Positions 34,459 through 45,366 are shown, counted from the stretch's first letter. The stretch: 64,000 nt of DNA from Hippasteria phrygiana (GCA_037893225.1 JAZGUH010000261.1:1178001-1242000); one strand, 5' to 3'. The notes: generated by a model from the letters alone, not told the origin. Program-made: numbers and translations.

Positions 34459-34782
34459 CAGGGGCGGATCCAGAGGGGGGTTTGGGGGGTCGGGAACAGC
34501 CCCCCCTCCCCCCACTCTTTAGCAATCTGTACTATTTTTTTTGTATTTTTTTTTAGCTTGTAAGGGCCTACGCCTAAAGTATAGTAGCAAACCAGAAAAG
34601 TTATTTTGCGTGTACAGGTAAGAACAAAACAAAGAGGTAAAATGGCACCACCAGTGTTGAGAAAGTTGGAAGATTTTGTTGGTAGGCGAAACATTTTGGG
34701 AGTCAATTTTTTTGGGAAACTGTACCAAAAAAACATTCAGAACCCCCCTCCCCCCCTTCAAAAAATCCTGGATCCGCCCCTG
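34459..34782. mobile_element. hAT-like MITE with caggggcggatccag ends
   Basis: The left end caggggcggatccag and right end ctggatccgcccctg are perfect inverted repeats of 15 bases. G/C-rich tracts (agccccccctccccccc and aacccccctccccccct) lie inside each end. The flanks share only gtttt, so the target duplication is unclear. A single related end lies at 24826. Confidence 0.7.
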
Positions 34783-35309
34783 GTTTTTGTTTATTTCTTA
34801 AACCCTTGTATGCCATATCACCATTATTTTAAAGTGTGCCTGAATTTTATTTATAAGCACCTTTGACTTCTAATCAGTGCTACATTAAATATTTTAAAAT
34901 GTGTTTACATTTAGGTTACTTTCTAATCCAACATAAACAGGGCTTCTGTTATGTTTTTTTCTTTCTTCAAATTCAAAGTCACTGTAGTTTCAAATTAATG
35001 TATGGCCATTTCTTTAATTTATTTAGCCCATTTCTGTTTACATTTTCTGTCCTAAAAGTGTTAAATGAAATTTATCAAGATCTGATTAACAGTGGTTATT
35101 TCCCATCATTATTTTATTTTTGACACTTATTAAAAATGTTCTGTAAAGCAAACATTATATAATGGTGATTGTAAATTGTTTACAATGCAAATAGATTTAA
35201 AGAAATCCAAAGAAATTGAATACCATGGAAAATGCATTTATTCAATAAATGTGTAAGTGCTTTATAATTTTAGTGCGTTACAATTGTTAAAATGGTTCTT
35301 TCATTTTAG
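34783..35309. other. AT-rich intron before exon j
   Basis: Very AT-rich, with open frames from base composition only (34606-34866, 34863-35123). The missing phase-correcting exon was sought here but no acceptor-frame-donor set was convincing. Confidence 0.4.
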
Positions 35310-35457
35310 GATTTTAGGAAGGAAAGACACACCTGATGTTGACTGGCTACAGCATGTTGAGTTGCAGAAAATGTCAACATTACTGAGACAAATATTGCTG
35401 CAAACAATATGTTGCCTTGCAGATGGAAGATGGGAGGTCCGGAGAATGGCCCAACAG
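35310..35457 (+). CDS. Exon j of the HEAT/ARM-like gene
   Basis: It follows acceptor ttcattttag and ends CCCAACAG|gtatgt. It encodes 49 residues with MSTLLRQILLQTICCLADGR and WEVRRMAQQ, a classic helix - turn - basic helix pattern of HEAT repeats. The first base completes a codon, so it needs a preceding phase-2 end. It joins in phase 0 with exon k. Confidence 0.8.
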
Positions 35458-36075
35458 GTATGTTCATAATTTGCTTGGATTGGAATTAGAGGTTTTACAT
35501 TAGCTTTACATTGGAAAAAGTCTCATCTTATATCTAGCAATAATATCGTACAATGCCTCTGTGTTTGTCTGAAATATTGAGCCTAATCATTATAGTACTA
35601 CTTACTGACAATTCATAAATACCTATTAAGACAGTTTACCCATTCCTATTGGTCGAGAGCCCGTCACATGAGTGGTTTTAAACAGCCGATAAAACACCAA
35701 CCGGTTTTAAAAAAATTTCCGGTGTCACACGAAATTTAGACTCATATGAAATTTGGTTCCTTTTATTGGGTGAACACTCGCGCGACCAGTCACTCTTCCA
35801 ATTACGCAAGCACAATACTACCGTTGCGTCTGCATTTAGAGTCCATAATTTCACACTACACCGGCACTGCTGCATTCTGCGCACATCACGCCACATGTCA
35901 CTTCCGCGTCAATTTCCATTTTAGAAAAGATAATTAGCACTACTCGCATGATGCATGAACCATTAAATAGCTAAAGGGGTGTTTTACAAATCAAGGTAAA
36001 AAAAATTGAACAAAATCATTGGAAATTTATAATTTTCGGAGGTTTTTGCTGAATTATACAAAAAGGTATTTTATT
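35458..36075. other. Intron sequence, nothing recognised
   Basis: No element ends or coding features I can support, apart from mildly GC-rich sequence around 35640-35900. Confidence 0.4.
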
Positions 36076-36101
36076 AATGGGAATAAATGTGCTGGGCCGG
36101 T

Positions 36102-36590
36102 TTAAAAGGTAGTGTACACGATTGGTAATCCTCCAATTTAGTTTTTACTGAATTATTACAAAATACCTTACTAGACTGTAAGTTAATAGTAGTCTCAATC
36201 ATCCTGTGAAAGGATGGCACCAGGTGTGCTGTCGTTGTCAAGAAAAGTGGAAATGTATATCGTTTTCCAGCGATTTCCAGCTGGAAATCATTGTCAAGCC
36301 ATTAGTCAAGGCGCACGTGGCTACCTGGACGAGTGGCGCGCCCCGGACATGATGGCGCCATGGCATATCCGGGGCGCGTCACGTGCCCATAGCCACGCGC
36401 GCCTTGACTAAAGGCTATCATCCACCTGACGGTTGAAAACGAGTGCTGTTTTTCTCTCGTTTTTTTCCCAATCCAATAACACAAAACTTTGAACAGGTCA
36501 GTGGAACGATATTTCCTATAAAATACTAACCCCCAAATCCGCCCATTTCTGAAAATTGCAACAATGACCAATCATGTACACTGCCTTTAA
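36102..36590. mobile_element. TTAA-target MITE (Kolobok/piggyBac type), copy 2
   Basis: TTAA at 36102-36105 and 36587-36590 flank ends aaggtagtgtacacgattgg and ccaatcatgtacactgcct. The interior matches the copy at 12263-12837 (for example aaaatactaacccccaaatc inverted relative to gggggttagtattttatag). It sits inside the element at 36079-36731 and is itself interrupted at 36303-36410. Confidence 0.75.
36303..36410. mobile_element. Innermost GC-rich hairpin element
   Basis: The ends tagtcaaggcgcacgtggc and gccacgcgcgccttgacta are inverted, and the middle is also partly palindromic (gatggcgccatggc). A related single end (tagtcaaggtgcacgtggca) lies at 62412. It is flanked by a TTA/TAA-like sequence. 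Confidence 0.65.
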
Positions 36591-36731
36591 ACAAGTACGT
36601 TTTAAAACCGCCTTGAGGCCTGGATGCTGATAATGACTCTCACCTTCAGCTCGGGTCATTATCAAGCACCCAGGCCCCAAGGCAGTTTTAAACGTACTTG
36701 TTTAAAACCGGCCCAGCACATATTTATTCCC

Positions 36732-37776
36732 TTAGTATTACATCTCAAAAAGCTTGACCTTAACTGGGCAGGGCAGCATTTGTGTCATTGAGATAAAACA
36801 TGAGACTCACAATCATATCACAAATACAGTGTCACTGCTGCAGTCTTGCTACATTGAGTGCTTGACTTGTGTTTAGTCAAGTTATGTTTGATCAAGTTAT
36901 GTAATGCTTTTCTCATTAGGGCCATGAGAGATGTACAAGATAAGCCCATTTCACACGACCGTTAGAAACACGGGTCCCGTTAGATGAAATCGCATCAATG
37001 TCACAAATGCACAGATTTTGTGCCGTCTGAAAGCGTATCTCTCTCACCAAATCTCATTGGTCCCGTCCGATTCGTGAAAGGGATTGATGAAACCTCCTCC
37101 AAAATTTCACATCGATGCGACATCCGTGCGATGATCACCGAGATTGGTCATGTGAATGTATCGATGCAGTTTTCGCAAGGATACTGTTCAGTGAAATCGC
37201 TTGTATGCATGTGCATGCAGTTTGCTGTTGCTCTATGCTACAATTTAACAGGACTTTTGTAAACACAAATTTCTTCATTGCTGCGTAATGAGATTTAGAT
37301 AGAACAGTAGATTCTCTGTAAATCTTGATAGCATATGGGCCTATATTTTGACAAAGTGGTCCTGTAAATTTACATCCTCTTTGTGTAAATTGACGTTAAA
37401 ACACGAAAACTACGGACGCGTGATATTTTCTAGGTCACAGTACCGTAATTTTACGTCGGAAATCCATTAAAGCAAAAATACGGTGATTTTTTTTTTTAAA
37501 GTGGAAAAACCTGTTATTATGGAATTGTTTACAGTGCAGTTTACTTTACCTGCTGTCTTTCAGTTTCATTTTACAATGTCTTCCTTTTTTGTTTTGTTTT
37601 GACTGTCATGGAGGTTTTAAAGCTCATTGCAACCTTGCAATGCACATGTGGTTATGTAAAAGTGGTGATGGTGATAGTGATGATGATGGTGGTGATGATG
37701 ATGATACAAAAAACACCTGATGTGATACAACTTATCAAGTGCAGTTTTTCATAAGGTTTGATGAGTTGTATCTTTA
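36732..37776. other. Intron sequence
   Basis: No gene. Includes a mildly GC-rich stretch (36950-37180) and, at 37663-37707, a gatgatggtggtgatgatg simple repeat. Confidence 0.4.
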
Positions 37777-38065
37777 TTAACCCCTTGAGTACGGTATTTT
37801 ACGGAAGACGTCGGGGTACCGCGGCTGCTCTGGCAGCCAAGCGAACCGCTACAATGTGTTTGTGCAGTCGAGCATAACCTATACACAATAATCCAACAAT
37901 GGATTGAAACTGCACAAACAGCGGCCAATGGCATCATCCGGCCTGGTGGCACTGTTTAATCCAACAATGGATTGAAACTGCACAAACAGCGGCCAATTGC
38001 GTCATCCGGCCTGGTGGCACTGTTTTTTTTGCGCCATATTCCGTCATCCGTACGCAAGGGGTTAA
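37777..38065. mobile_element. piggyBac-like MITE with 68-base tandem duplication
   Basis: TTAA at 37777-37780 and 38062-38065 flank ends CCCCTTGAGTACGG and CCGTACGCAAGGGG. A 68-base unit (aatccaacaatggattgaaa... to ggcactgttt) occurs twice head to tail, 37890-37957 and 37958-38025, nearly identical, so the duplication is recent. Confidence 0.8.
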
Positions 38066-38226
38066 ACATTTTAAAAATGACTAAAATGAAAGCCAACAAG
38101 CTTGTTTTGATCTCCTTGTGTCAAGCTTGACAGTGATTATATCTTCACTAGTTGTTAACTCTGCCTTCAGGCACTCTTCTGAGTGGTTTGCCCATAAAAG
38201 AGTTGGTTGCAGAATTTGCTCCCAAA

Positions 38227-38248
38227 CCCCCCCCCCCCCCCCCCCCCC
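38227..38248. repeat. Poly-C run of 22
   Basis: Twenty-two consecutive C after cccaaa. Open frames through it (38081-38410 minus, 38118-38306 plus) encode only Gly or Pro runs and are not genes. Confidence 0.9.
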
Positions 38249-38478
38249 TCCTGTTTCGTGGCCGTGTGCGTTTTGTGTGCCGAGCCTTAATTTTCTTGGC
38301 TCATGAATTAGGCACATTTTGACACTGAATTTGGCACATTTTGACACTGAATTTATAAAAATCAAACATTCTTTCCAATGTGGTGTGAAAATTGCTGTCA
38401 CTGCATACACATGTATAATATTGAACAGAGTTGTTTATAGCCGTGTAATTAGTCAGCTACTGGTAGATACAGATACAT

Positions 38479-38640
38479 ATTGAAGGTAGCACTTTAAAGA
38501 CTAACAAAAATTGAAATTATGGCATAACCTTTTATAGCTACAGCTACATTGTACTTCATCACGTCTGATGGAGTACATGTTAGCTTTAGCTACGAAAGCT
38601 ATATGCCATAATTTCAGTTTTTAAAGTGCTACCTTCAATA
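38479..38640. mobile_element. Hairpin MITE of about 160 bases
   Basis: attgaaggtagcactttaaa at the left and tttaaagtgctaccttcaat at the right pair almost perfectly; the arms continue for about 65 bases each (aattatggcat/atgccataatt) around a short loop. Flanks are TA-rich; a TA target is possible. Confidence 0.75.
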
Positions 38641-38756
38641 TTTATTAACATGTATAATGTAATATAACTACAAAACGGTTTGGTTATTTGCAGATAATTG
38701 TCATAGGTATTGTTATTTACTTTCATAAAAACAATCTATAACTGCTTGGCTTAAAG

Positions 38757-38882
38757 CTCAACTCAAACTCAACTCCACTCAAAACTCAACTCCACTCAAA
38801 ACTCAACTCCACTCAAAACTAAACTCTCACTCAAAACTCAACTCTCACTCAAAACTCAACTCTCACTCAAAACTCAACTCAC
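38757..38882. repeat. Tandem aactcaact(cc/ct)cactcaa repeat
   Basis: About six units of 19-20 bases, first with ccactc then with ctcactc variants, showing two sub-blocks of homogenised units. Confidence 0.85.
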
Positions 38883-39116
38883 CTAGATGTGTGTTTGTCT
38901 AATGAAAGAGTTGTTTCGGTTTAGGGAAAATTGTTCCAATTTATGTCAACCTTTTGGAGCTCAGCTCAACTGTTCATGCCAGTGTTTGCCATGGGTTTCC
39001 AAGAGGTGGTAAAAAGTTGAGTTAAACCATGTCAGTCAAAAGTGGGCATGCCCTCGCTGCACAATGCACTGTGCTATGTTACAGTGTGCTGCGTTATGTG
39101 CTATGCAATACGCACT

Positions 39117-39335
39117 TTGCACTTGTGTACAGGTTCTGTATACGTTCGAGGACAAGAGGAGAAAGAAAATACAAAGAAACCTTTCTTGTCCTCGCAAGTC
39201 GGTCTTTTGTTGAAATCGGTCCTCGGACGTTAAAATACGTGCTTAGTCTACTGGGTTGGGTTATATTAAAGACACAATATGAAACACAAAGCATTGTCCT
39301 CGGAAGTATTGGGGAAAGTACGACTATGAGCACCT
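39117..39335. repeat. Dispersed repeat (acaggttctgtatacg), copy 1
   Basis: The segment from tgtgtacaggttctgtatac to ggaaagtacgactatg matches 55100-55310 with high similarity, and its last 60 bases match 2238-2302. The 55 kb copy lies within a hAT-like element. Confidence 0.7.
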
Positions 39336-39619
39336 TCTGTGTACTAAACTGAATAACAATCAGAAAAAAGTTGGGAGGACCTGGTAGAATCTTTTTATAA
39401 TGCTAATAATTAAATATTTATTTCTCAAATGCTAAAAATTAAATATATATTGAATTTATCAAAAATATTTGTGTCAGGGTCCAGAATCAGGATAGCATAA
39501 GATAAGGTATTAACCAGACCAGTATTTGATTGTGAACCAACTTCATACCCCCAAACAATATTAATTGTATTATGTGGATTGTAAAAAGATATTCTTAAAA
39601 AATAACTCCCTGCAATTGC

Positions 39620-39925
39620 CTCTAACAAACATATACATGTGCATTGTTTTGTGTACCCACCAAATTTCATCACAATCGGAATTGTTTCATGTATGTTTTT
39701 AAAAATCACAATTTTGCTGAAGTCATGATGTCACGCATATGACTCAACTTTGTTCTATCTACTTGACATACCAAATGTATTACAAAAATAATTTTGAAAG
39801 TACTTTGCTTTGTAAATATCTGGAAGACAATGTTAAAACTGCAAATATTCAAATATTCATGTTGTAAATATAAAAGATCACACAGTGACGTCATCATGAC
39901 GTGACCCCATTTTCCATGTAACACA
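39620..39925. repeat. CRE-palindrome-bearing dispersed repeat
   Basis: Contains cccaccaaatttcatcacaa, aaaaatcacaattttgctga, gtcatgatgtcacgcatatg and gtgacgtcatcatgacgtga. It resembles 31975-32560 in order and content. Confidence 0.5.
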
Positions 39926-40095
39926 TCTTCGGATTATAACACATTGCTTTGGATGTTTCTCTTTAACAAAAATTCTCCTTTTATGAAAACAAAATTTCAG
40001 TTTTTAGCCAATAATATTTTCTTTCGTAATTCCATTTTATATATTTATAAATAATGTTACCAATTTATTGTATTATGATTTTTGCTTCCTGCAAG

Positions 40096-40281
40096 GCTTT
40101 ACCTCTGATCACAGAGTGTATACGGTGGTATGATATGTCTGTTTTGACATCATTGTGGAACGATTACCTGCATCCCAAAGAATCTGTTGTGAGCTATGGC
40201 TTAGCAGTGACACTAGCTGTGTCTGTTCAACATGTTGTACGACTGGTTCACTTCATTGATGCTCCCACAGTATCATGGAAG
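40096..40281 (+). CDS. Exon k of the HEAT/ARM-like gene
   Basis: Sixty-two codons, phase 0 at both ends, between acceptor gcttcctgcaag and donor TGGAAG|gtaagt. It encodes LPLITECIRWYDMSVLTSLW, then VSYGLAVTLAVSVQHVVRLV, two amphipathic helices with a short NDYLHPKESV turn. It continues the HEAT-like pattern of exon j directly. Confidence 0.85.
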
Positions 40282-40524
40282 GTAAGTACTGGATTTGAAA
40301 CCTTTGTGAAACCTTTGGTCAACAAGCTCATTCTTTTATAAGGTGTCCGAGTTCTTAAATAAACAGGGGCTCCTGTTATTGCTTCAAATGTTTCTCTTAA
40401 AAACATTTCTCCTTAATTTCCGCCTGTGTGGCTATGTTTAGCCATGACACAAAAAGGTCCCTTTTCAAACAACAACAAACATCAACTCAGTTTTTAGGAA
40501 ACTAAAAATAATATTGATGATTAG

Positions 40525-40730
40525 GGGTGTGCATTGAAACCGAGTAGCCGACCGTTCGTCAGGAACCGGTTCCAGATTATGGAATCGAGTACCCGTACAA
40601 CTTTACATTATAGCATAGTAACTTCCCAGACAATGAAAAAGGAAAGGTTTTAAGTGTTATTTGTCGGGAATTTTCAAAATTAAAACACGACTACATGGGA
40701 AACCAGCACCGCTCACTAAAGTTGACAAAG
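40525..40730. repeat. Dispersed repeat, copy 2 (aggaaccggttccagattat)
   Basis: Starts aggggtgtgcattgaaacc, then shares aggaaccggttccagattatgg and ccagacaatgaaaaagg with 25010-25235 and 53270-53430. Confidence 0.65.
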
Positions 40731-41474
40731 GGAATTTACCGGTCGTGGTTTTTGTGGTGTGGGTATGGATAAGAGCCTTGACCAGCCATAATAGCATGCC
40801 TCATTCCACAATAAATACAACTGTATAAAGTGTCCGGACAACCAACTTTTGTGATATGCCGGCGCATGCACGTGCCGGCACACGCAAAGGCAGAGAAGTG
40901 ATCATGTTTACTCTACAGGTATGAGATTTTTCAGAATTTTGTCTGAAATCAGACTTTTTGAATCTCAGAGAAAGACATTATTACAACTTTAGGTTACATT
41001 TGTCATACTTTGTAATCTGGCATGAGGGAAAGTTTTAGAAACTCAAGTCACTGGACCTTTCCTTCTAGGGTTGATCAGTGTAGGCATTGGTGCTACATTA
41101 AGCAAATACAAGTTACTGGGAGGGGGAAAACTAGATGGGTTTGAATAATATGAACATTTTTGTCATCACTTAAAGGGCTATCCTCTTTAAGCAAGAAACA
41201 GTTGTTGAAATTCAAGTTAGATGTCATGTAAATGGACTTTAACAAATGTTGATACAATCTTTGGGAGATTCATTTAGAAATGAAGTTTAATGTGATTAAA
41301 TTGTGCAAATCAACTAATTCTGTATTACAATGTACCAGAACAATTCCATTGACATGTTTTCATGACTCGAGGCATCTCATTGCAATTGCTAAATCAAACC
41401 ACAAGAATGCATTTTTACAATTTCTTTTAAATTATGTTAATTCTAAAGGCATAGATACATAACTCTGAAAGAAT

Positions 41475-42637
41475 TGGGTCATTCCACCAGGTTGGGACAC
41501 AGTGTGTATATGACCATATCATTAAAACCATCATTACATTTAATTCAGTTATTTCATGTGACATCCGTCTTTGGGTGTGAGATTATTTGAGAAAGTTTCA
41601 ATCATGTAAGTTATATTTTTACAAAAATATGATAAAAAGTGTGTTTTTTTGTATGTAAAATAGACGTAACATGGACACCGTGTCCAACATTTAAATTGTT
41701 ATGGTTTTTTAACACTTTAATAAATAAATATGGAAAATGTATTATGTACAATAAATAAAAGACACACTATGCAACAATGAAACACCTTTTTACGGCAGTC
41801 AGTGTCCGAACATAGCAGAAATAGCAAGAATTTGAAGAATCGGTGCAGACGTAACATGGACACCATGTTAGACCATGACCATACATATATTTCTGCTGTT
41901 GTGCTGCATTTGGATATTGAATATCATAACAATTGTTTTTTGTGTTGCAGTTTGTGTTTTGTAATTAGTATACAGAGTGAGTTTGCATAATTATTTATAT
42001 AAATGTTGAAAATGTTACAAAATGGAAATGTGCATTTTCATGTCACACCATGTTAGTACTAAATGTTACATCCAGACTGCCTTAATTTTTCGTCATTAAA
42101 TAAATAATTATGCAACTTACTATATGTACCAACTAAAAGACACCCAATGCTACCAGAAAACACTTTTTGTTATGGTTGCCAGTGTCCAAATATTTTAGAA
42201 ACAGCAAGAACAATAAAAACATGCATGTGTGGACGTAACAGTGGACACAGTGTCCATGTTACGTCCACTCTCACGTCTGTTTTTGCTGTCTCTGCTATAT
42301 TTGGACACTGACTACCATAAAGAAAGTGTTCTTGTGTTGCATAGTATATCTTTTAATTAGTACACATGGTGAATTTCCCATATTTATATTTAAAGTGTTG
42401 AAAAAACACAAAAATAGAAATATGGACGTGTCCTGTTACGTCAAACTGGTTATGTCAAACTGAAGCATGTTTTTAATCATATTTTTATTAAAATATAATT
42501 GACATGATTTAAAACTTTCAAAAATATTTCCCACCCAAAGACTGATGTTACATGAAATAGCTGAATCAAATGTAATAGTACTTTTAAAGATATGGATAAA
42601 TGTCACACACTGTGTCCCAACCTGGTGGAATGACCCA
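41475..42637. mobile_element. Foldback element with about 190-base inverted ends
   Basis: Left gggtcattccaccaggttgg and right ccaacctggtggaatgaccc are perfect inverted ends. The arms continue, diverged, for about 190 bases (acatttaattcagttatttc pairs with gaaatagctgaatcaaatgt). The interior holds three diverged direct units with acgtaacatggacacc(g/a)tgt and agcaagaa. It is flanked by AATT on both sides. No transposase seen. Confidence 0.75.
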
Positions 42638-43032
42638 ATTAAATCAATTAAGTTACATTTCTTTTGCTTCAATCAGGGTATGTTAACCTTTTGAAAAAGT
42701 CTTTGGACGTGATAACATTTTTGGGTTAATTTTCGGGGGGAAAAATTGCTAGGAAAGAACATTTTTGGTATTTTGGAAAGTTCCAATGAGGTATACAAAT
42801 TTACATTACCTTTTAAAAACAATTTCTTTCTGAAATATTGAAGCTAAGCTTACAAAATATGTAACCAAAAGTGTAAATCTACATCAATTTGTACTGATCA
42901 CCAAGTATGACAGTACTGCATGTTTTTCATCATATATGTTTCAAAGATGTTCACTTTTAGTAATTTTCTGCATTAAGCTTACAACAGCTGGTGTCTAAAC
43001 AAAGCACAAATTGCTTAACATTCTTTTTTTAG
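42638..43032. other. AT-rich intron before exon l
   Basis: Nothing beyond a normal pyrimidine tract (ttcttttttt) before the acceptor. Confidence 0.4.
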
Positions 43033-43212
43033 GATCCAGAAATTTGCCATGGGATAACACTGCCTATCATAACGGCTCTGTCGGAAGGCCTATCTAACTG
43101 GTGTGGTGTTGCCCTTTCACTGCTAGATCGAACAACTGTAGATAAGCTGACAGTAGTTATCCTAGAAATCATCATGACAACGCACACTTATTTTCCTGAC
43201 TTACTTTGTGAG
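43033..43212 (+). CDS. Exon l of the HEAT/ARM-like gene
   Basis: Sixty codons, phase 0 at both ends, from acceptor ttctttttttag to donor TGTGAG|gtgagg. It reads DPEICHGITLPIITALSEGL then DKLTVVILEIIMTTHTYFPD, again helical. Its last 41 bases, the donor and about 100 bases of intron are repeated at 45140-45281. Confidence 0.85.
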
Positions 43213-43313
43213 GTGAGGTTATTGGTAATAATAAAGCATTAAATAAGCAAGGAATATGATCTGTTATGTATTTAAAATAGATGCAGTGTAAAGAGATACG
43301 GATGGTATTATTT
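43172..43313 (+). repeat. 142-base direct duplication, copy 1 (includes exon l end)
   Basis: Identical to 45140-45281 except for one base (aaataagc versus aaatatgc). Covers the exon end, splice donor and the start of the intron. The 1826 bases between the copies contain the Crypton-like fragment and other repeats. Confidence 0.95.
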
Positions 43314-43329
43314 TAGATTATACAACGCC

Positions 43330-43992
43330 TGAATAAATCCCTGCCCTCTGATTGGTGGATCGGTGATCACGCGCATTGAATTATTCGTTCCAATGCACGG
43401 CACTGCATAAATAGAAGTTCTATTCAACGCTATGCATTGAATAGAATTTCCATAATTCCACGGTCACACTATTGGTGGCGCTACACCACAGCTGTCATTC
43501 ACACAAAATGACGGACGATGTTCGTGAATCACTGTTTGTTCTCCTAACAGACGATGAAATATCGAAACTCGTAGGTGATGCTGACTCTGCTAACACAAAG
43601 AAACAAATCAAATACGCAGTCAAACCATAAGATGAATTTGCAAGACATGGAGGGACAACAATTGAAGCTTTAGCTGATTCGGAACTGGGCAACGTTTTGT
43701 TTTATGCAGGACTGAGAAGGGAAAAGGGCACATTGTACAGAAAGAAATCTATGCATACAATCCGTCGAGGATGTATTCAGGCATTGTATGAAACAAATAA
43801 TGAATGTTTCACGTTCGTGCAATCGGTGACAGATGGAGTGTTCCATTCCACTCGGCTTCACCTCGTGGAATGGAACATTCAATCTGTCACCTCATAAAAT
43901 TATTCTTCGCCTCGTGGAATGGAACATTTCATCTGTCACCGAATGAAATTATTCTTACCATTGCACTCATAAACATTCATTATTTGTATAAT
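43330..43992 (+). pseudogene. Crypton/KIAA1958-like N-terminal fragment with palindromic end, copy 2
   Basis: From the ATG at 43508 the frame encodes a protein like that at 33287-33045 (LTDDEISKLVGDADSANTKK), broken by TAA at 43628-43630. It continues in frame (TTIEALADSE) and on to IQALYETNNECF. At about 43792 it runs into an imperfect palindrome ending at tcattatttgtataatatat (43992). The first 180 bases (aacgcctgaataaatccctg onward) are the non-coding lead. No catalytic residues are present. Confidence 0.6.
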
Positions 43993-44050
43993 ATATAACA
44001 TGGTTTAAGGGCGGGTAGTCAATATCAGCTCCCCGAGGTGTTTGAAGTTG

Positions 44051-44091
44051 ACAAACTAGTTCCCGAGGCAAAGCCTCGGGAACTAGTTTGT
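44051..44091. repeat. Perfect 19-base-pair hairpin
   Basis: acaaactagttcccgaggc, a 3-base loop (aaa), then its exact complement. An exact stem of this length is rare by chance; it lies between the Crypton-like fragment and the next inverted element. Confidence 0.9.
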
Positions 44092-44135
44092 AAATTTCCA
44101 ATACCGGGATAAAATAAAACATGTTATATTTGTTT

Positions 44136-44613
44136 TACTATACCTCATACATATTTAGTTGGCATTACAATTTCAGGAGCAAGGGGGAAGGATCAATCTC
44201 AGAAAAATTCAGCTCTTTTGCAATGCAGTAACTCCTGAGAGTTTCCACCGCATTGTGGACAATTTTTTTGTAGAGGAGGCATCTTTATTGTCCACAATAT
44301 TTTCTAGTTCGGCATCATTGAGCTCGGGAAAACGCTGATTACATGGATTAACATTTACGTGTGCTGCCATCTTTTTATGTGTATGTAGCTAGGGCAATGT
44401 TCGCGCGTGTGTACTACAGTACGTAGCTTCGTAAAGCGCATGCGTAGTATACCTTTGCATCGGTAACCCATGCATTAGTACTACGCATGCGTATTTAGGC
44501 TGTGCGTGAATACCCGTGTGCGCGCTGAAACAGCAGAAATAGCGGCTGGTACGTGATGATGAATGGACCAGTGGGAATTAGGCACCGATCATGAATATGT
44601 ATGAGGTATAGTA
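44136..44613. mobile_element. Inverted-repeat element (tactatacctcatacatatt)
   Basis: tactatacctcatacatatt at the left end pairs with aatatgtatgaggtatagta at the right end, 478 bases in all. The interior includes a GC-richer right half (cgcatgcgtagtatac and others). No coding content. Confidence 0.65.
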
Positions 44614-45139
44614 ATAATGCATTTTGTTCCTTTTACAGGATGACACTGGCAATAAAGGGTGTTTAGAAAATAGGAAGAAACCAATACTGAAATGCTTCTT
44701 TTTGCAATTCACAGAAACTATTTAATTTATTTATGTATTTATTTATTTATGTATTGATCAACCGATCGGTTAGTGGGTCGGTCGGTCAGTTGGTCAGTTG
44801 TTTCAGTCAGTCGGTCAGTCATCCAATTGATTGATCGAGTTTGAGATTGATTTTTTTTCTATTTTTTATTTATTTAACATTAAAAAAAAAAATATTAAAT
44901 AAAATGTTTCTAGAAATTATAACTATATGTATTACATCAACCTTTCCTCATTCTGTTAATACTAAAAGATCATTTTAACTGTCACCGAGCAGGGATGGTT
45001 AAAAGGGACTAGGCCTGTGACTTTCTGTTTAATCTGCTAAACAGCTGCATATTTTGACATGTTTAAACATTTAAATTAAACAATGAATGGGTGTGTATTT
45101 GTCCGTTTTTGATAAAAATAAACACCCGAGTTTCTCCAC
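44614..45139. other. Insert remainder with tatttat and ggtcggtcagt simple repeats
   Basis: Microsatellite-like tatttatttatgtatt (44713-44755) and ggtcggtcagttggtcag (44777-44825). No gene. Confidence 0.6.
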
Positions 45140-45281
45140 TCATGACAACGCACACTTATTTTCCTGACTTACTTTGTGAGGTGAGGTTATTGGTAATAAT
45201 AAAGCATTAAATATGCAAGGAATATGATCTGTTATGTATTTAAAATAGATGCAGTGTAAAGAGATACGGATGGTATTATTT
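45140..45281 (+). repeat. 142-base direct duplication, copy 2 (exon l end pseudocopy)
   Basis: Carries the last 41 bases of exon l and a working-looking donor (GAG|gtgagg) but no acceptor of its own, so it should not be spliced in unless a cryptic acceptor is used. Confidence 0.95.
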
Positions 45282-45366
45282 AAAGCTATAAATCAATTCT
45301 CCATTTAACATTCTTGAATCTGCATATCAAGTTTTATTCTTATAGTTATACATTTATACATTGCAG

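Larger units (their letters stand above)
36079..36731. mobile_element. Outer inverted-repeat element of a three-level nest
   Basis: The left end ggaataaatgtgctgggccgg and right end ccggcccagcacatatttattcc are inverted. The right half also holds a hairpin (ttaaacaagtacg/cgtacttgtttaaa with gatgctgataatgactctc and gggtcattatcaagc). The element is interrupted near its left end by a TTAA-target element (36102-36590). Confidence 0.65.

Noticed and set aside
38081..38410. 109-codon minus-strand ORF
   Set aside because: Depends on a poly-G/C run and lacks domains.
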